This document shows positions 1 to 9,543 of a DNA stretch of 64,000 bases, one piece after another. The notes beneath the pieces were generated by a model that did no database searches, was not told the DNA's origin, and saw only the letters and a list, made by a program, of their open reading frames with translations. The stretch lies in contig NZ_LT629784.1 in NCBI RefSeq assembly GCF_900105595.1, forward strand, positions 1,798,001 to 1,862,000, in the 5' to 3' direction. The stretch comes from Stappia sp. ES.058 (lineage in GTDB: Bacteria > Pseudomonadota > Alphaproteobacteria > Rhizobiales > Stappiaceae). How positions within the stretch are numbered: the stretch's first letter is position 1; each line of letters opens with the position of its first letter. The translations under genes and the position numbers were made by a program.

Positions 1-327
1 GACATTGTGGGTAAAATCCGGACTGTCGATGATCACGACCACATCCGGATTGCGTTTCACGATGTCATCGACGGTCTGATAGACGCGCTTCACGATCAGC
101 GGAAGGCGCGGCAGGACCGCCGACAGGCCCATGACGGCGATGTCCTCGATCGGAAACAGAGACACAACGCCTTGTGCGGCCATGCGCTCGCCGCCAACTC
201 CGTGAAACCGGATATCGCACGGGCTTTGTGCCCGCAGGGCCTCAATGAGGCCGGCACCGAGTTGGTCCCCCGATTCCTCCCCGACCACCAGATAGACGGA
301 CAGCGGCGCTTCCTGTTTCGCATTCAT
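1..327 (-). CDS. lpxB: Lipid-A-disaccharide synthase LpxB, N-terminal part (cut by window edge)
   Basis: Only the first 109 codons are present; the reading frame runs off base 1. LpxB is the family 19 glycosyltransferase that joins UDP-2,3-diacylglucosamine to lipid X to make lipid A disaccharide at the inner membrane face. The visible N-terminus has the family pattern: a beta strand leading into GEESGDQLGAGLIEAL, then FHGVGGERMAAQG and DSPDFTHNV. The start is ATG at 327, overlapping the lpxI stop (ATGA), so the two genes are translationally coupled. It lies last in the visible lpxD-fabZ-lpxA-lpxI-lpxB order. Identity is secure although the catalytic C-terminal half is outside the window. Confidence 0.95.
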   Translation of the reverse strand, partial: MNAKQEAPLSVYLVVGEESGDQLGAGLIEALRAQSPCDIRFHGVGGERMAAQGVVSLFPIEDIAVMGLSAVLPRLPLIVKRVYQTVDDIVKRNPDVVVIIDSPDFTHNV

Positions 328-1205
328 TTCGCGGCCTCGTCCGGCTCCTGTGCCCCGTCAAGCGGCTCGACGCCCCAAAGCGATATCGACAGCTCCCGGG
401 CAAGCGCTTCCGTTTGCGTCCTTTCGGCGATCAGCACCCGGCCGGCCTCTATGCCAATACCCGAGAGGCCTGCATTCGCGGCCGCCCGAATTGTATCGGG
501 ACCGATCGTCGGAAGGTCGACGCGCATGTCCTGGCCGGGCTTGGCGCATTTGACGAGTACGCCTCCCTTGCCCTTCACACGCCCGCGTTCGCGGACGGTC
601 CGGCAGCGATCGAGCATGGCATCGGTACCCTCAGCCCCCTCCACCGCAATCACGCGTCCGGCGACACTCACCGCCGCCTGTCCAATGTCCAAGCGTCCCA
701 GCGCGACCACGGCCTCGATCGCGAGGTTCAGATCGAGAGCGACTTCTGCACTTGCATCCTTGCCGACAATGGTTCCGGGGCGTGCGAGCAGCCCCGGCGC
801 CACCTCATGCGCGCCAATGATCCGGAAGCCCTCGTCTTCGAAAAATCGAATGATTTTCGTCAAAATGGAATCGTCGCCGCCGGCGAGCGAAGCAATGATC
901 TTCGGCAGTCTCCGCATTGTGCCGAGATCTCCGACAATCTGGCGAAGCTCCGGCCGACGGGTCACACTGCCGATCATCACGACATCCCGGCAGCCCTCAC
1001 GCTCAAGCAGCGAGGCAAGCTTTCCGATCTGCCCCCAGCCCAGATAGGAGGGATTATACGCCGCGATACGCTCGTCAGCTTCCCCCTTGATGGCAATCGC
1101 CACGACCCGTCGACCGCTTTCGACCGCCGCTGCAATGACCTCGACAGGAAGACGCCCGCCACCGCAGATCACAGCCACCGGCGACAAGGATTGACCCCCT
1201 GTCAT
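324..1205 (-). CDS. lpxI: UDP-2,3-diacylglucosamine pyrophosphatase LpxI
   Basis: 293 residues, normal for the LpxI (DUF1009) family. LpxI hydrolyses UDP-2,3-diacylglucosamine to lipid X and UMP, the step done by the unrelated LpxH in gammaproteobacteria. Its presence between lpxA and lpxB is typical of Alphaproteobacteria. The N-terminal domain begins with a Rossmann-like ICGGGRLPVEV segment. The C-terminal domain carries the conserved KCAKPGQDMRVDLPTIGPDT stretch associated with the active site. ATG start at 1205, 6 bp after the lpxA stop; the stop overlaps the lpxB start. Cytoplasmic. Confidence 0.95.
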   Translation of the reverse strand: MTGGQSLSPVAVICGGGRLPVEVIAAAVESGRRVVAIAIKGEADERIAAYNPSYLGWGQIGKLASLLEREGCRDVVMIGSVTRRPELRQIVGDLGTMRRLPKIIASLAGGDDSILTKIIRFFEDEGFRIIGAHEVAPGLLARPGTIVGKDASAEVALDLNLAIEAVVALGRLDIGQAAVSVAGRVIAVEGAEGTDAMLDRCRTVRERGRVKGKGGVLVKCAKPGQDMRVDLPTIGPDTIRAAANAGLSGIGIEAGRVLIAERTQTEALARELSISLWGVEPLDGAQEPDEAAK

Positions 1206-1211
1206 CGGCTC

Positions 1212-2012
1212 TTATCCGTCACTTTTCGGCGTACAGAATCGCCGCTCGGGCTCCGCGAGAATAAAATCCGTAACCCGCAGGACCAGGTCGCGCCCTGCAT
1301 GCACAGCCGCCACCTTTTCAGCGCGCTGGCGCAGGGTCCCTTCGCTGACTTCAAAGAGCTCCTTGAAGGCACTGCGCAGCGCGTGAATATCCTCGCGCGC
1401 AAAGCCGTGACGTTTCAGTCCGACAAGGTTGAGACCATTGAGGCGTGCCCGGTTGCCCATGACCATCCCAAACGGAATGAGGTCGTTTTCCAGACCCGCA
1501 AGCCCGCCGACGAAGGCATTGTCGCCAACGCGCGTGAACTGGATAACCGCCGCACCGCCGCCCATGATCACATTGTCGCCAACGGTTACGTGACCGGCAA
1601 TCATCACATTGTTGGAAAGGATGATGCCGTCTCCAAGCCGGGAATCGTGACCGACATGCGAATTGGCAAGAAAGGCGCACCGGTCGCCGATGACCGTCTC
1701 CAGGCCACCGCCTTCGGTTCCCGGATTGATCGTAACGCCCTCGCGCATGATGCAATCCTGACCGATGGTCAGTGTCGCGGCCTCGCCGCGGTACTTCAAA
1801 TCCTGAGCCTGATGGCCGATGGACGCGAAGGGAAAAATCGTGCTGCGGACGCCAATCCGGGTCCGCCCGGCAACCACGGCATGCGACTTGAGTTCCACGC
1901 CATCGCCCAGAACCACGTCGGGGCCCACATGACAGAAGGGACCGATACGGACGTCATCGCCAATCTGTGCGCCATCCTCGACCACAGACGACGCGTGTAC
2001 GCTTGCCGTCAT
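1212..2012 (-). CDS. lpxA: Acyl-ACP--UDP-N-acetylglucosamine O-acyltransferase LpxA
   Basis: 266 residues, standard LpxA length. It transfers a 3-hydroxyacyl chain from ACP to the 3-OH of UDP-GlcNAc, the first step of lipid A synthesis. The protein shows imperfect hexapeptide repeats of a left-handed beta helix (for example [30 protein letters not shown]) over about residues 10-190, followed by the alpha-helical C-terminal domain with the [10 protein letters not shown] segment. The [11 protein letters not shown] stretch includes the catalytic His region. The ATG overlaps the fabZ stop by 4 bp (ATGA). Cytoplasmic trimer by family. Confidence 0.96.
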   Translation of the reverse strand: MTASVHASSVVEDGAQIGDDVRIGPFCHVGPDVVLGDGVELKSHAVVAGRTRIGVRSTIFPFASIGHQAQDLKYRGEAATLTIGQDCIMREGVTINPGTEGGGLETVIGDRCAFLANSHVGHDSRLGDGIILSNNVMIAGHVTVGDNVIMGGGAAVIQFTRVGDNAFVGGLAGLENDLIPFGMVMGNRARLNGLNLVGLKRHGFAREDIHALRSAFKELFEVSEGTLRQRAEKVAAVHAGRDLVLRVTDFILAEPERRFCTPKSDG

Positions 2013-2491
2013 ATAGCCCCGCCTGACGTGCTGTCGACGAGCATCGCGCTTATCTCGGCTTCCGCAACCTTGGTGCCATCGACCGTCGCAATGCCCTCGA
2101 ACTTCCAGATGTTCGTCCGGTTACGGATCTTGCGCATCTCGAAGCGAACCTGATCGCCCGGAAGCACGGGCTTGCGGAACTTCGCCTTGTCGATGGTCAT
2201 GAAGTAGACCAGCTTGGGTACCCCGGACTGACCGCGGGAATGGACGCAAAGCGCGCCCGCGGTCTGCGCCATTCCCTCAATCAGAAGCACACCCGGCATC
2301 ACCGGTTGCCCGGGGAAATGGCCCATGAAATGCGGCTCGTTTGCCGTGACGTTCTTGATGCCCACGGCACTGTTGTCGCCATCCATGTCGACGATGCGGT
2401 CAACCATCAGGAACGGATAACGGTGCGGCAAAAGCTCCATGATCCGCATGATGTCAGCGCTATCCAGCGTCGTCTTTTCGCCTTCACTCAT
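2009..2491 (-). CDS. fabZ: 3-hydroxyacyl-[acyl-carrier-protein] dehydratase FabZ
   Basis: 160 residues from the ATG at 2491, which has a GAGGA ribosome site about 8 bases upstream; a longer open frame reaching 2662 overlaps lpxD and lacks family similarity. FabZ dehydrates 3-hydroxyacyl-ACP in fatty acid elongation and competes with LpxA/LpxD for the same substrate. Hot-dog fold signatures are visible: [11 protein letters not shown] near residue 20, then [14 protein letters not shown] with the catalytic His and LIEGMAQ with the catalytic Glu. It sits between lpxD and lpxA as in most Gram-negative bacteria, which links control of fatty acid and lipid A synthesis. Confidence 0.96.
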   Translation of the reverse strand: MSEGEKTTLDSADIMRIMELLPHRYPFLMVDRIVDMDGDNSAVGIKNVTANEPHFMGHFPGQPVMPGVLLIEGMAQTAGALCVHSRGQSGVPKLVYFMTIDKAKFRKPVLPGDQVRFEMRKIRNRTNIWKFEGIATVDGTKVAEAEISAMLVDSTSGGAI

Positions 2492-2525
2492 ATCCACGTC
2501 CTCAAGATGGCCATGTTCACCACGC

Positions 2526-3581
2526 TCACTCCCTGTCGCGCGGCCCCAAACCCCGTTCCGCAAGCTTAGCCAATGTCTTGACCTCGCGGAACCAGACCTT
2601 GACCGGCTTCGCCGGCACTCCGCCATACCGCGCTCCGGCCGGAACGTCCGCTTCCACGACACTCACAGCCGCAATCTGGGCGCCCATGCCGATTTTCACG
2701 TGTCCCCGCACGCCGGACTGCCCACCGATCGCAACATAATCTTCCAAGGTCGCGCTTCCCGATATCCCGACCTGAGACACGATCACACAGTGACGACCTA
2801 TCAACACGTTGTGGCCAATCTGGACCTGATTGTCGATCTTGGTCCCCTCGCCAATCACCGTATCCCGGTTGGCACCGCGATCCACCGTCGTGTTCGCACC
2901 GATCTCGACGTCATCCTGTATGATGACACGCCCGATCTGCGGTACCTTGAGGTGTCCGCCCGGTCCCATCGCGAACCCGAACCCGTCCTGTCCGATACAC
3001 ACGCCAGGATGAACAATCACACGGTCGCCCACAAGCGCATGCTGAAGCACGGCATTCGCTCCAATGGTGCTGTTGCGCCCGATGCGAACACCAACGCCAA
3101 TGACGGCATTCGCCTGAATGTGCGTCCCCGCCCCGACCTCGACGTCAGGTCCGATGCTGACACCGGCCTCGATGCGTACGCCGTCTTCCAGCGTGGCGCT
3201 GCCATCGATCCGGGCCTGAGGCGAGACACCCGGTCCCGTGCCGTCCATCGCGTGCGGACGCAATGCCGTAGGGAAAAGCTTTCCCAGAACAATACCCCAA
3301 GCCTTGTAGGGCTCGGCAACGACGATGGCGACAACCCCGTCCGGAATTTTTGCCGCATGCCGTTTCGACACCAGGCAGGCCGCCGCGCGGGTCACCTCGA
3401 GCGCCGCCAGATACTTGGTGTTGTCGAAGAACACCAGATCGCCCGCCGCGGCATCTTCAAGCGGTGCAACGCCGGATATCGTCGTGTCCCCGCCCCCGCC
3501 AGGAAGATCGCCGGCGACCCAGGAGGCCACGTCCGTGACGCTGACGGCATCAAAGGAATCGAAGAAGAAGGGGTCGCTCAT
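2526..3581 (-). CDS. lpxD: UDP-3-O-acylglucosamine N-acyltransferase LpxD
   Basis: 351 residues. LpxD adds the second 3-hydroxyacyl chain, at the 2-amino group, in lipid A synthesis. The N-terminal uridine-binding domain (about residues 1-105) is followed by a long hexapeptide-repeat beta helix ([36 protein letters not shown]) with the catalytic His in QIGHNV, and a short C-terminal helix. ATG at 3581; the stop lies 34 bp before fabZ. A strong hairpin terminator separates it from bamA upstream, so part of its expression may come from readthrough or its own promoter. Confidence 0.96.
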   Translation of the reverse strand: MSDPFFFDSFDAVSVTDVASWVAGDLPGGGGDTTISGVAPLEDAAAGDLVFFDNTKYLAALEVTRAAACLVSKRHAAKIPDGVVAIVVAEPYKAWGIVLGKLFPTALRPHAMDGTGPGVSPQARIDGSATLEDGVRIEAGVSIGPDVEVGAGTHIQANAVIGVGVRIGRNSTIGANAVLQHALVGDRVIVHPGVCIGQDGFGFAMGPGGHLKVPQIGRVIIQDDVEIGANTTVDRGANRDTVIGEGTKIDNQVQIGHNVLIGRHCVIVSQVGISGSATLEDYVAIGGQSGVRGHVKIGMGAQIAAVSVVEADVPAGARYGGVPAKPVKVWFREVKTLAKLAERGLGPRDRE

Positions 3582-3590
3582 AGGGTCACC

Positions 3591-3625
3591 ACAGAAAAGC
3601 CGGCCGCCGAGAGTTCGGCGGCCGG
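3591..3625 (-). terminator. Rho-independent terminator after bamA
   Basis: A perfect 11-bp GC-rich stem (3600-3610 paired with 3615-3625, 4-base loop) is followed on the minus strand by CTTTTCTGT. It lies 26 bp past the bamA stop and just ahead of lpxD, so it divides the envelope cluster into two expression units unless read through. Confidence 0.75.
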
Positions 3626-3650
3626 ATCATGCATGCTGCATTGTTGAGGA

Positions 3651-6023
3651 TCAGAAACGGGTGCCGCCACCGATCCGGAAGAACTGCGTGCGGTCGCCGG
3701 TCTCTTTCAGGATCGGCCAGGCGAAGTCCGCCCGCAGCGGCCCGAAGGGCGAGGCCCATTTCACACCGACACCAGCCGAAATCCGCGGCGAGAAGCTGTT
3801 CGACAGAACCGACCCGGCCGTTGTGACATTGCCCCCACAACCACTGGCCGTTTCTACGCAACGAGCGATCGCTGGATCCGTGTCCCAGACCGCTCCAAAG
3901 TCGGTGAAGACAGCACCGGACAGACCAAGCTCCTTGGGCAGGCCGTAGATCGGAAACTCGGCCTCCGCATTGGCATGGACATACCAGCGACCACCGAGCG
4001 AGTCGCCCGTAATGGAATCGCGCGGACCGATGCCCTGCGGCTCAAAGCCGCGCAGCCAATTGTCGTTGTGCTGGAACTGGTCTGAGGCACGAAGGTCGCG
4101 ACCGATGCCCATGATATTCCCACCGCCGGCGCGAAGGATACCGATCACGCCCCATTCCGGAAGCAGTTCCTTATAGGCACGCGCATCAACAGTCGTCGAA
4201 ATGTAGCGGCTGTCGCCCCCGAGACCGGCAAATTCCTGGCCGAACTTGAAGTAGAAACCGTCACGCGGGTTTATCCGGCTGTCGCGGGTGTCCCACACCA
4301 GCGCATAGCCGATCGACGACGTCAGATTACGGCCAAGGGACGACTGGAGGCCGTTGGAAAGGCGCACGGAAGAAGGCTGCGTCAGCTTCTGGTCGAAGAT
4401 CCGATAGACAAGGTTCAGGCGAAGCTCGTCGTCGCGCAACGGCAAGCCGAGACCGATAGAACCGCCAGTCGTCTGCAGGTCATAGTTGCGGTAATCATTG
4501 CGGTCGAAGGACTTGCGATAGGCATCCAGCGACAGCGCGATCCGGCGCCCGAGGAAATACGGCTCGGTAAAGGCGAACTCGTAAGACTGCGTCGACGAAC
4601 CGACACCGACACGCGCACTCACGAACTGGCCGCGGCCGAGGAAGTTCTTCTCGCTGATGGTGACATCGCCGATGACGCCGTCGGACGTGGAGTAGCCGAT
4701 ACCGAAACCGACCTCACCCGTGGCCTGCTCCTCGACATCGACGTTGATGACGATGCGATCAGGGGCGCTGCCGCGCGAGGTAGTGATGCGAACGTCCTTG
4801 AAGAACTGCAGGTCCTTCAGCCGGCGCTCGGCCTTGTCGAGCAGGACGCGGTTGAAGGCGTCGCCCTCGACCAGATCGAACTCGCGACGGATGACATACT
4901 CGCGCGTCCGGTCGTTGCCGCGAATGTTGATCCGCTCGATGTAAACGCGCGGGCCTTCCTCGATGTAATAGGTCAGCGAGATCGTGCGGTTCTCGTAATC
5001 CCGGGTCGCTCGCGGACGGATCTGCGCGAAGGCATAGCCCTGTCGCGACACATCAAGCGTCAGGTCTTCCAGCGTCTTCTCGACTTCAAGCGAGGAATAG
5101 GTGTCGCCCGCATCCGTCCGGATCTTGCGGCGCAACTCTTCCGGATCGACGCTCGACAGCGACGTTTGGAGATCAATGTCGCCGTAGGTATACTGCTCGC
5201 CCTCTTCCACCGTGAAGGTCACGTAGAAGACATTTTCCTCTCGGTCGAGATCGGCGACCGCCGACACGATCTGGAAGTCGGCATAGCCGTAGCGATAGTA
5301 GAACTGGCGCAGGAGCTCCTGATCCGCATCAAGACGATCCGGATCGAAGTTGTCGGTCGTGCGCAGGAAGCTCAGGAGCCCACTCTGCCGGGTGCGGATC
5401 ACATCGCGAAGCCGGCCGTCACTGAACTTGGAGTTGCCGATAAAGGTGATCCGCTCGATGCCGGTGCGATCGCCCTCGTTGATCTCGAACACGAGGTCGA
5501 CGCGGTTGTTCGTCCTGTCGATGACTTTCGGCTCGACGGTCGCGCGGTAGCGACCGGAACGGCGATAAGCCTCGAGAATGTTCTGTACGTCGGACTGAAC
5601 CTTGGCGCTGGTGAGCATGGAGCGCTCTTCGGTGCGCACGACACCCGTGAGGGTCTTGTCGTTCAGCCGCTTGTTTCCCTCGAAGGAAATCCGGTTGACC
5701 ATCGGATTTTCCGTGACGGTCACCACCAGGGAACCGCCCTGTCGGTTGATCGAGACGTCTCCAAAAAGACCGGTGGCAAACAGCGTCTTCAGCGATTCAT
5801 CCACATCGGAGGGTCCGTACGGACGACCCGGCCGGATGGTCAGATAGCTCTCAACTGTGGATGCCTCGACGCGGGTGTTTCCACGCACGACGATACGGCT
5901 GACCGTGGCGGCGGAGGCCTCGACAGCACCGACAACCGGGAGCGAGCCGGACAGGATCGGCGCGAATCCGCTCAGGATGGCGGCTACCAGGATTGTTCTG
6001 GTCAGGTTCTGCAAACACTGCAT
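3651..6023 (-). CDS. bamA: Outer membrane protein assembly factor BamA
   Basis: 790 residues from the ATG at 6023. BamA is the core outer-membrane beta barrel that folds and inserts other barrels. A signal peptide ends near ASA before TVSRIVVRG. Then come five POTRA domains (about residues 40-420; motifs such as VVRGNTRVEAST and INIRGNDRTREYVI), and the Omp85 barrel with LRGFEPQGIGPR and a terminal Phe (GGGTRF), as needed for recognition by Bam. A TTG 10 codons earlier (6053) would add a charged stretch and lacks a good ribosome site, so the ATG is preferred. It follows rseP as in other Rhizobiales; no skp/ompH gene lies between bamA and lpxD. Confidence 0.95.
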   Translation of the reverse strand: MQCLQNLTRTILVAAILSGFAPILSGSLPVVGAVEASAATVSRIVVRGNTRVEASTVESYLTIRPGRPYGPSDVDESLKTLFATGLFGDVSINRQGGSLVVTVTENPMVNRISFEGNKRLNDKTLTGVVRTEERSMLTSAKVQSDVQNILEAYRRSGRYRATVEPKVIDRTNNRVDLVFEINEGDRTGIERITFIGNSKFSDGRLRDVIRTRQSGLLSFLRTTDNFDPDRLDADQELLRQFYYRYGYADFQIVSAVADLDREENVFYVTFTVEEGEQYTYGDIDLQTSLSSVDPEELRRKIRTDAGDTYSSLEVEKTLEDLTLDVSRQGYAFAQIRPRATRDYENRTISLTYYIEEGPRVYIERINIRGNDRTREYVIRREFDLVEGDAFNRVLLDKAERRLKDLQFFKDVRITTSRGSAPDRIVINVDVEEQATGEVGFGIGYSTSDGVIGDVTISEKNFLGRGQFVSARVGVGSSTQSYEFAFTEPYFLGRRIALSLDAYRKSFDRNDYRNYDLQTTGGSIGLGLPLRDDELRLNLVYRIFDQKLTQPSSVRLSNGLQSSLGRNLTSSIGYALVWDTRDSRINPRDGFYFKFGQEFAGLGGDSRYISTTVDARAYKELLPEWGVIGILRAGGGNIMGIGRDLRASDQFQHNDNWLRGFEPQGIGPRDSITGDSLGGRWYVHANAEAEFPIYGLPKELGLSGAVFTDFGAVWDTDPAIARCVETASGCGGNVTTAGSVLSNSFSPRISAGVGVKWASPFGPLRADFAWPILKETGDRTQFFRIGGGTRF

Positions 6024-6203
6024 AAAGACGCTTCGCCTTCGGTTTTCCGTCAACTGGAGGATACGCAGGCCGCGCGACCGCCAGGACAGTCAGATTCTCT
6101 ATATCCGTCAGTCGTTTTACAGGCTTTTTCCAACGACGCAACCACACATGACCGCGTTTCCGCGTTTCCCGACAAAGCGTTGCACGCGCGACACGCCGTC
6201 AGG

Positions 6204-7340
6204 TCAAAGCGAACTCAGATGCAAAACGTCATTCCAGGTCGCGAAGACCATCAGGGACAGTACGATCGCAATCCCGATACGAAATCCGTATTCCTGCGTT
6301 CGTTCGCTGAGAGGCTTACCGCGCAACGCCTCTGCGGCGTAAAACAGCAAGTGTCCGCCGTCGAGCATCGGGATCGGCAACAGGTTCAACAGCCCGATGC
6401 TGACTGACAGGATCGCGGTCAGATTCAGGAGGGCGGCGAACCCGAGCGTTGCGACCTGCCCCGAGATCTGAGCCACCCGGATCGGCCCTCCCAGTTGGTC
6501 GACGGATTCGCGACCCGTCACGATTCCCGCGATATAGCCTGCGGTTCGCGAGACGACAAACCAGGTTTCCTTGCCGCCTTCAACAACGGCCTCGACAGGT
6601 CCAAAGCTGCGCAGGATCACGTCTTCCTGGTTGGCGCTGCGGCTCACGCCAAGCTGACCGACCCTTTGCACATTGCCAAAACGGTCGCGAATTTCGCGCC
6701 GGTTGGGGGTAACCACCAAATCGATTGTCTGCGTGCCCCGCTCAACCGTCACGTTGAGCGGAACATCCGCACTTACGCTGACGATCCTCTGGAGGTCGGA
6801 AAAGGTCTCGATCGAGGTCCCGTCGATGGCCACGACGAGATCACCCTGCTGAAGCCCGGCTTCGGCCGCAGCACTGTCTTCCTGCACCTGGTCGACACGC
6901 GGCGAGATTTCCGGGCGGCCCATCGTGGAAAACAGAACCGCGAAAATCACGATGGAAAGCAGGAAGTTGGCAAACGGCCCTGCCGCAACGATTGCCGAGC
7001 GGCGGGCGACACTCTTGGTTTGAAAAGCGTCTGACCGCTCCTCGTCGCTCATCTTCGCCAGCGCTTCGGTATCGGGAACGCTCGCCTCGTTCTCATCGCC
7101 GGCGAACTTCACATAACCGCCAAGCGGAACAGCCGACACCTTCCAGCGAGTGCCGTGCTTGTCGTACCGGCCGAACAGTTCGGGACCGAAACCGACGGAA
7201 AACGCCACGATCCGCACGCCGCACCAGCGCGCCACGAGAAAGTGGCCCAGTTCATGAAAAAAGACGACGATCGTCAAAACGAAGAGGAACGGCAGGATAT
7301 ATCCGGCAACAGACCCGAACAGCGACCCGATCAATTCCAT
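6204..7340 (-). CDS. rseP: Regulator of sigma-E protease RseP (site-2 protease)
   Basis: 378 residues from the ATG at 7340, chosen because AAAGGAGA lies just upstream; an in-frame start 9 codons earlier has no such site. RseP is an intramembrane zinc metalloprotease of the S2P family that cleaves anti-sigma factors and remnant signal peptides in the inner membrane. The HELGH zinc motif is at residues 29-33 in the first membrane helix. One PDZ domain lies near residues 125-200 and the third zinc ligand is in the LDGG motif of NLLPIPMLDGG near residue 325. It is located between dxr and bamA. Confidence 0.94.
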   Translation of the reverse strand: MELIGSLFGSVAGYILPFLFVLTIVVFFHELGHFLVARWCGVRIVAFSVGFGPELFGRYDKHGTRWKVSAVPLGGYVKFAGDENEASVPDTEALAKMSDEERSDAFQTKSVARRSAIVAAGPFANFLLSIVIFAVLFSTMGRPEISPRVDQVQEDSAAAEAGLQQGDLVVAIDGTSIETFSDLQRIVSVSADVPLNVTVERGTQTIDLVVTPNRREIRDRFGNVQRVGQLGVSRSANQEDVILRSFGPVEAVVEGGKETWFVVSRTAGYIAGIVTGRESVDQLGGPIRVAQISGQVATLGFAALLNLTAILSVSIGLLNLLPIPMLDGGHLLFYAAEALRGKPLSERTQEYGFRIGIAIVLSLMVFATWNDVLHLSSL

Positions 7341-7446
7341 GGTGTCTCCTTTGGCGCTCATCGCCATGCCCGCGCCAGAGGCTTCGGGTCGTTTTAACGT
7401 CTCATGCAGGCCGGCAGGCGTATCTCCGGTCCGCTCTCTTGACTAT

Positions 7447-8670
7447 CTAGTGCGTCATGCCCGCGATTTCTTCCAGCGAGACCCGCCTGGCAACGGAGTC
7501 GACCGCCATGGCCTCCTCTATGGACCGCACCTCGCTCAAATCACCGGATGCGGACATGCGAGCAAGAACGCGCTCAATCGTCTCTGCGATACCGAGGAAT
7601 CCGAGCTTGCGGTCCAGAAACGCCTTCACCATCACCTCGTCGGCCGCATTCAACGCCGCCGACGCGGCGGCCCCGGCAGCCATTGCCGCCCGAGCAAGCC
7701 GCAGGGCTGGAAAGCGGACGGGGTCTGGCGCCTCGAAGGTGAGCGTCGCCAATGCGGCGAGATCAAGACGCGTCGCTGGCGTACGCATACGGCGCGGCCA
7801 TGCCAGACAGTGGGAAATCGGTGTTCTCATATCCGGCGCCCCGAGTTGTGCAAGAACGGACCCGTCGGAATATTGCACCATACCATGAACAACGGATTGA
7901 GGATGGACCAGAACCTCGATCTGATCCTGACGCAGCGGAAAAAGATGATGCGCCTCGATGATCTCGAAGCCCTTGTTCATCATCGTCGCGCTGTCGATGG
8001 AAATACGGGCACCCATACTCCAGTTTGGATGCTTCAACGCGGCTTCGGGCGATGCAACACGCATCTCGTCAAGCGAATAGGCTCTGAAAGGCCCCCCCGA
8101 TGCGGTCAGGGTCAGGCATTCGATCTGGTCAAGATTACCCTGTTCGAAGACCTGAAACACGGCGTTGTGTTCCGAATCGACGGGCAGAATCGTCGCGCCC
8201 GAGGCGCGCGCCGCCGACATGAAAAGGTCGCCGGCGCAAACAAGGCATTCCTTGTTGGCAAGAGCAATGGTGGTGCCGTTGCGCACCGCTGCAAGCGTCG
8301 GCGCAAGGCCGGCAGCTCCCACGATAGCCGCGACCAGCATGTCGACGGGACGGCTGGCGGCCTCGGCAACGGCCGCAGGCCCGGCCGCGCAGGTAATTCC
8401 GGTGCCCGAAAGAGCCGTCTTCAGGCATTCATAGGCACTTTCATCCGCCACGACGGCATGGTCGGCGCGAACCATGATCGCAGCGGCGGCAAGCGCCTCG
8501 GCATTGGTATTCGCCGTGAGCGTGCAGATGTCGAACCGGTCGGGTTCGCGCGCGACAAGATCCAGCGTACTGGCGCCGATCGATCCGCTGGCACCGAGCA
8601 CGCTGAGACGAAGCGGCGCATTCGATCCACCACCCGTTTTCGCGGTTTGCCGACGTCCGTTCTCAACCAC
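7447..8670 (-). CDS. dxr: 1-deoxy-D-xylulose 5-phosphate reductoisomerase Dxr (IspC)
   Basis: 407 residues. Dxr converts DXP to MEP with NADPH, the committed step of the non-mevalonate isoprenoid pathway. The NADPH loop GASGSIG is at residues 26-32; metal and substrate motifs DSEHNAVFQ, SGGPF and DSATMMNKG are present. It starts with GTG at 8670, only 3 bp after the cdsA stop. The placement between cdsA and rseP, next to uppS, gathers isoprenoid supply and undecaprenyl synthesis in one operon. Confidence 0.96.
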   Translation of the reverse strand: MVENGRRQTAKTGGGSNAPLRLSVLGASGSIGASTLDLVAREPDRFDICTLTANTNAEALAAAAIMVRADHAVVADESAYECLKTALSGTGITCAAGPAAVAEAASRPVDMLVAAIVGAAGLAPTLAAVRNGTTIALANKECLVCAGDLFMSAARASGATILPVDSEHNAVFQVFEQGNLDQIECLTLTASGGPFRAYSLDEMRVASPEAALKHPNWSMGARISIDSATMMNKGFEIIEAHHLFPLRQDQIEVLVHPQSVVHGMVQYSDGSVLAQLGAPDMRTPISHCLAWPRRMRTPATRLDLAALATLTFEAPDPVRFPALRLARAAMAAGAAASAALNAADEVMVKAFLDRKLGFLGIAETIERVLARMSASGDLSEVRSIEEAMAVDSVARRVSLEEIAGMTH

Positions 8671-8673
8671 GCG

Positions 8674-9543
8674 TCAATATCCCTGCATCGCTATGATTCG
8701 GCCGACGGGATCGAGCATCGACCCTGTAAGGAGAACGGCGACCGCATATCCAAGGACGCCTGCCCCGACAAGGCCGTCGAGCCGGTCCATGACGCCCCCG
8801 TGCCCCGGAATGATGTGGCCGGAATCCTTGACGTCAAAATGGCGCTTCAGCGCAGACTCAAACAGATCTCCAATCTGGGAGAACACCGAAAGCACCGCTG
8901 CGAACAGGACCCAAACGCCGCCACCCGCACGACCGGTCAGCACATAGCCGAGCCAGCCGATCGCCACAGCTGCGGCAAAGCCGCCAATTGCCCCGCTCCA
9001 CGTCTTCTTCGGCGACACACGGACCCACAGTTTCGGCCCGCCCACCTGGCGACCGACGAAATAGGCAACGATGTCCGTGGCCCACACGACGCCGAACAGG
9101 AACATGATCATCGCAAGACCTGTGGTCCCCTCACGAAGGGCAATGAGAACCGCTCCGGAGCTTCCGGCATAGGCAATGCCTGCGGAAAGCCACAGAACTT
9201 GTGTTTGCCGCCGTGCAAGCGCGAAAAGCGCAAGCCCTGCAGTCGCGGCGACAAGGATCGCGAACCCCGTGGCGGGCTGCTGCGCGCATGCGGCAACTGC
9301 GGCGGCTGCAACGCTTGCATAGGCCACCGCACATGAAACGCGCGCGTGCTGTGCCCTGACGATCAAGGACCATTCGCGCAGCAGGATCAGCGCACAGACA
9401 CCCGCGCCGATGGCGAACCAGAGGCCGCCGAGATAGGTGACAGCCAGGGCCGCCGGCACGAGCAGAACGGCGGACAACACGCGCAGTCGAAGTTCGGTGC
9501 GTTTGGAAGCGGACGCTGAGGCGGGCGGCGATCCGTCGCTCAT
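8674..9543 (-). CDS. cdsA: Phosphatidate cytidylyltransferase CdsA
   Basis: 289 residues from the ATG at 9543, which overlaps the uppS stop (ATGA). CdsA makes CDP-diacylglycerol from phosphatidic acid and CTP, the branch point of phospholipid synthesis. It is an integral inner-membrane protein with about seven or eight hydrophobic helices. The family signature is split over VSPKKTWSGAIGG and PGHGGVMDRLDG, the latter with the two conserved Asp-region residues. A longer N-terminal frame to 9639 overlaps uppS and is not used. Confidence 0.95.
   Translation of the reverse strand: MSDGSPPASASASKRTELRLRVLSAVLLVPAALAVTYLGGLWFAIGAGVCALILLREWSLIVRAQHARVSCAVAYASVAAAAVAACAQQPATGFAILVAATAGLALFALARRQTQVLWLSAGIAYAGSSGAVLIALREGTTGLAMIMFLFGVVWATDIVAYFVGRQVGGPKLWVRVSPKKTWSGAIGGFAAAVAIGWLGYVLTGRAGGGVWVLFAAVLSVFSQIGDLFESALKRHFDVKDSGHIIPGHGGVMDRLDGLVGAGVLGYAVAVLLTGSMLDPVGRIIAMQGY

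Noticed and set aside
7339..9336. 665-codon plus-strand frame opposite rseP, dxr and cdsA
   Set aside because: Antisense to three well-identified genes with codon use of a mirror frame.
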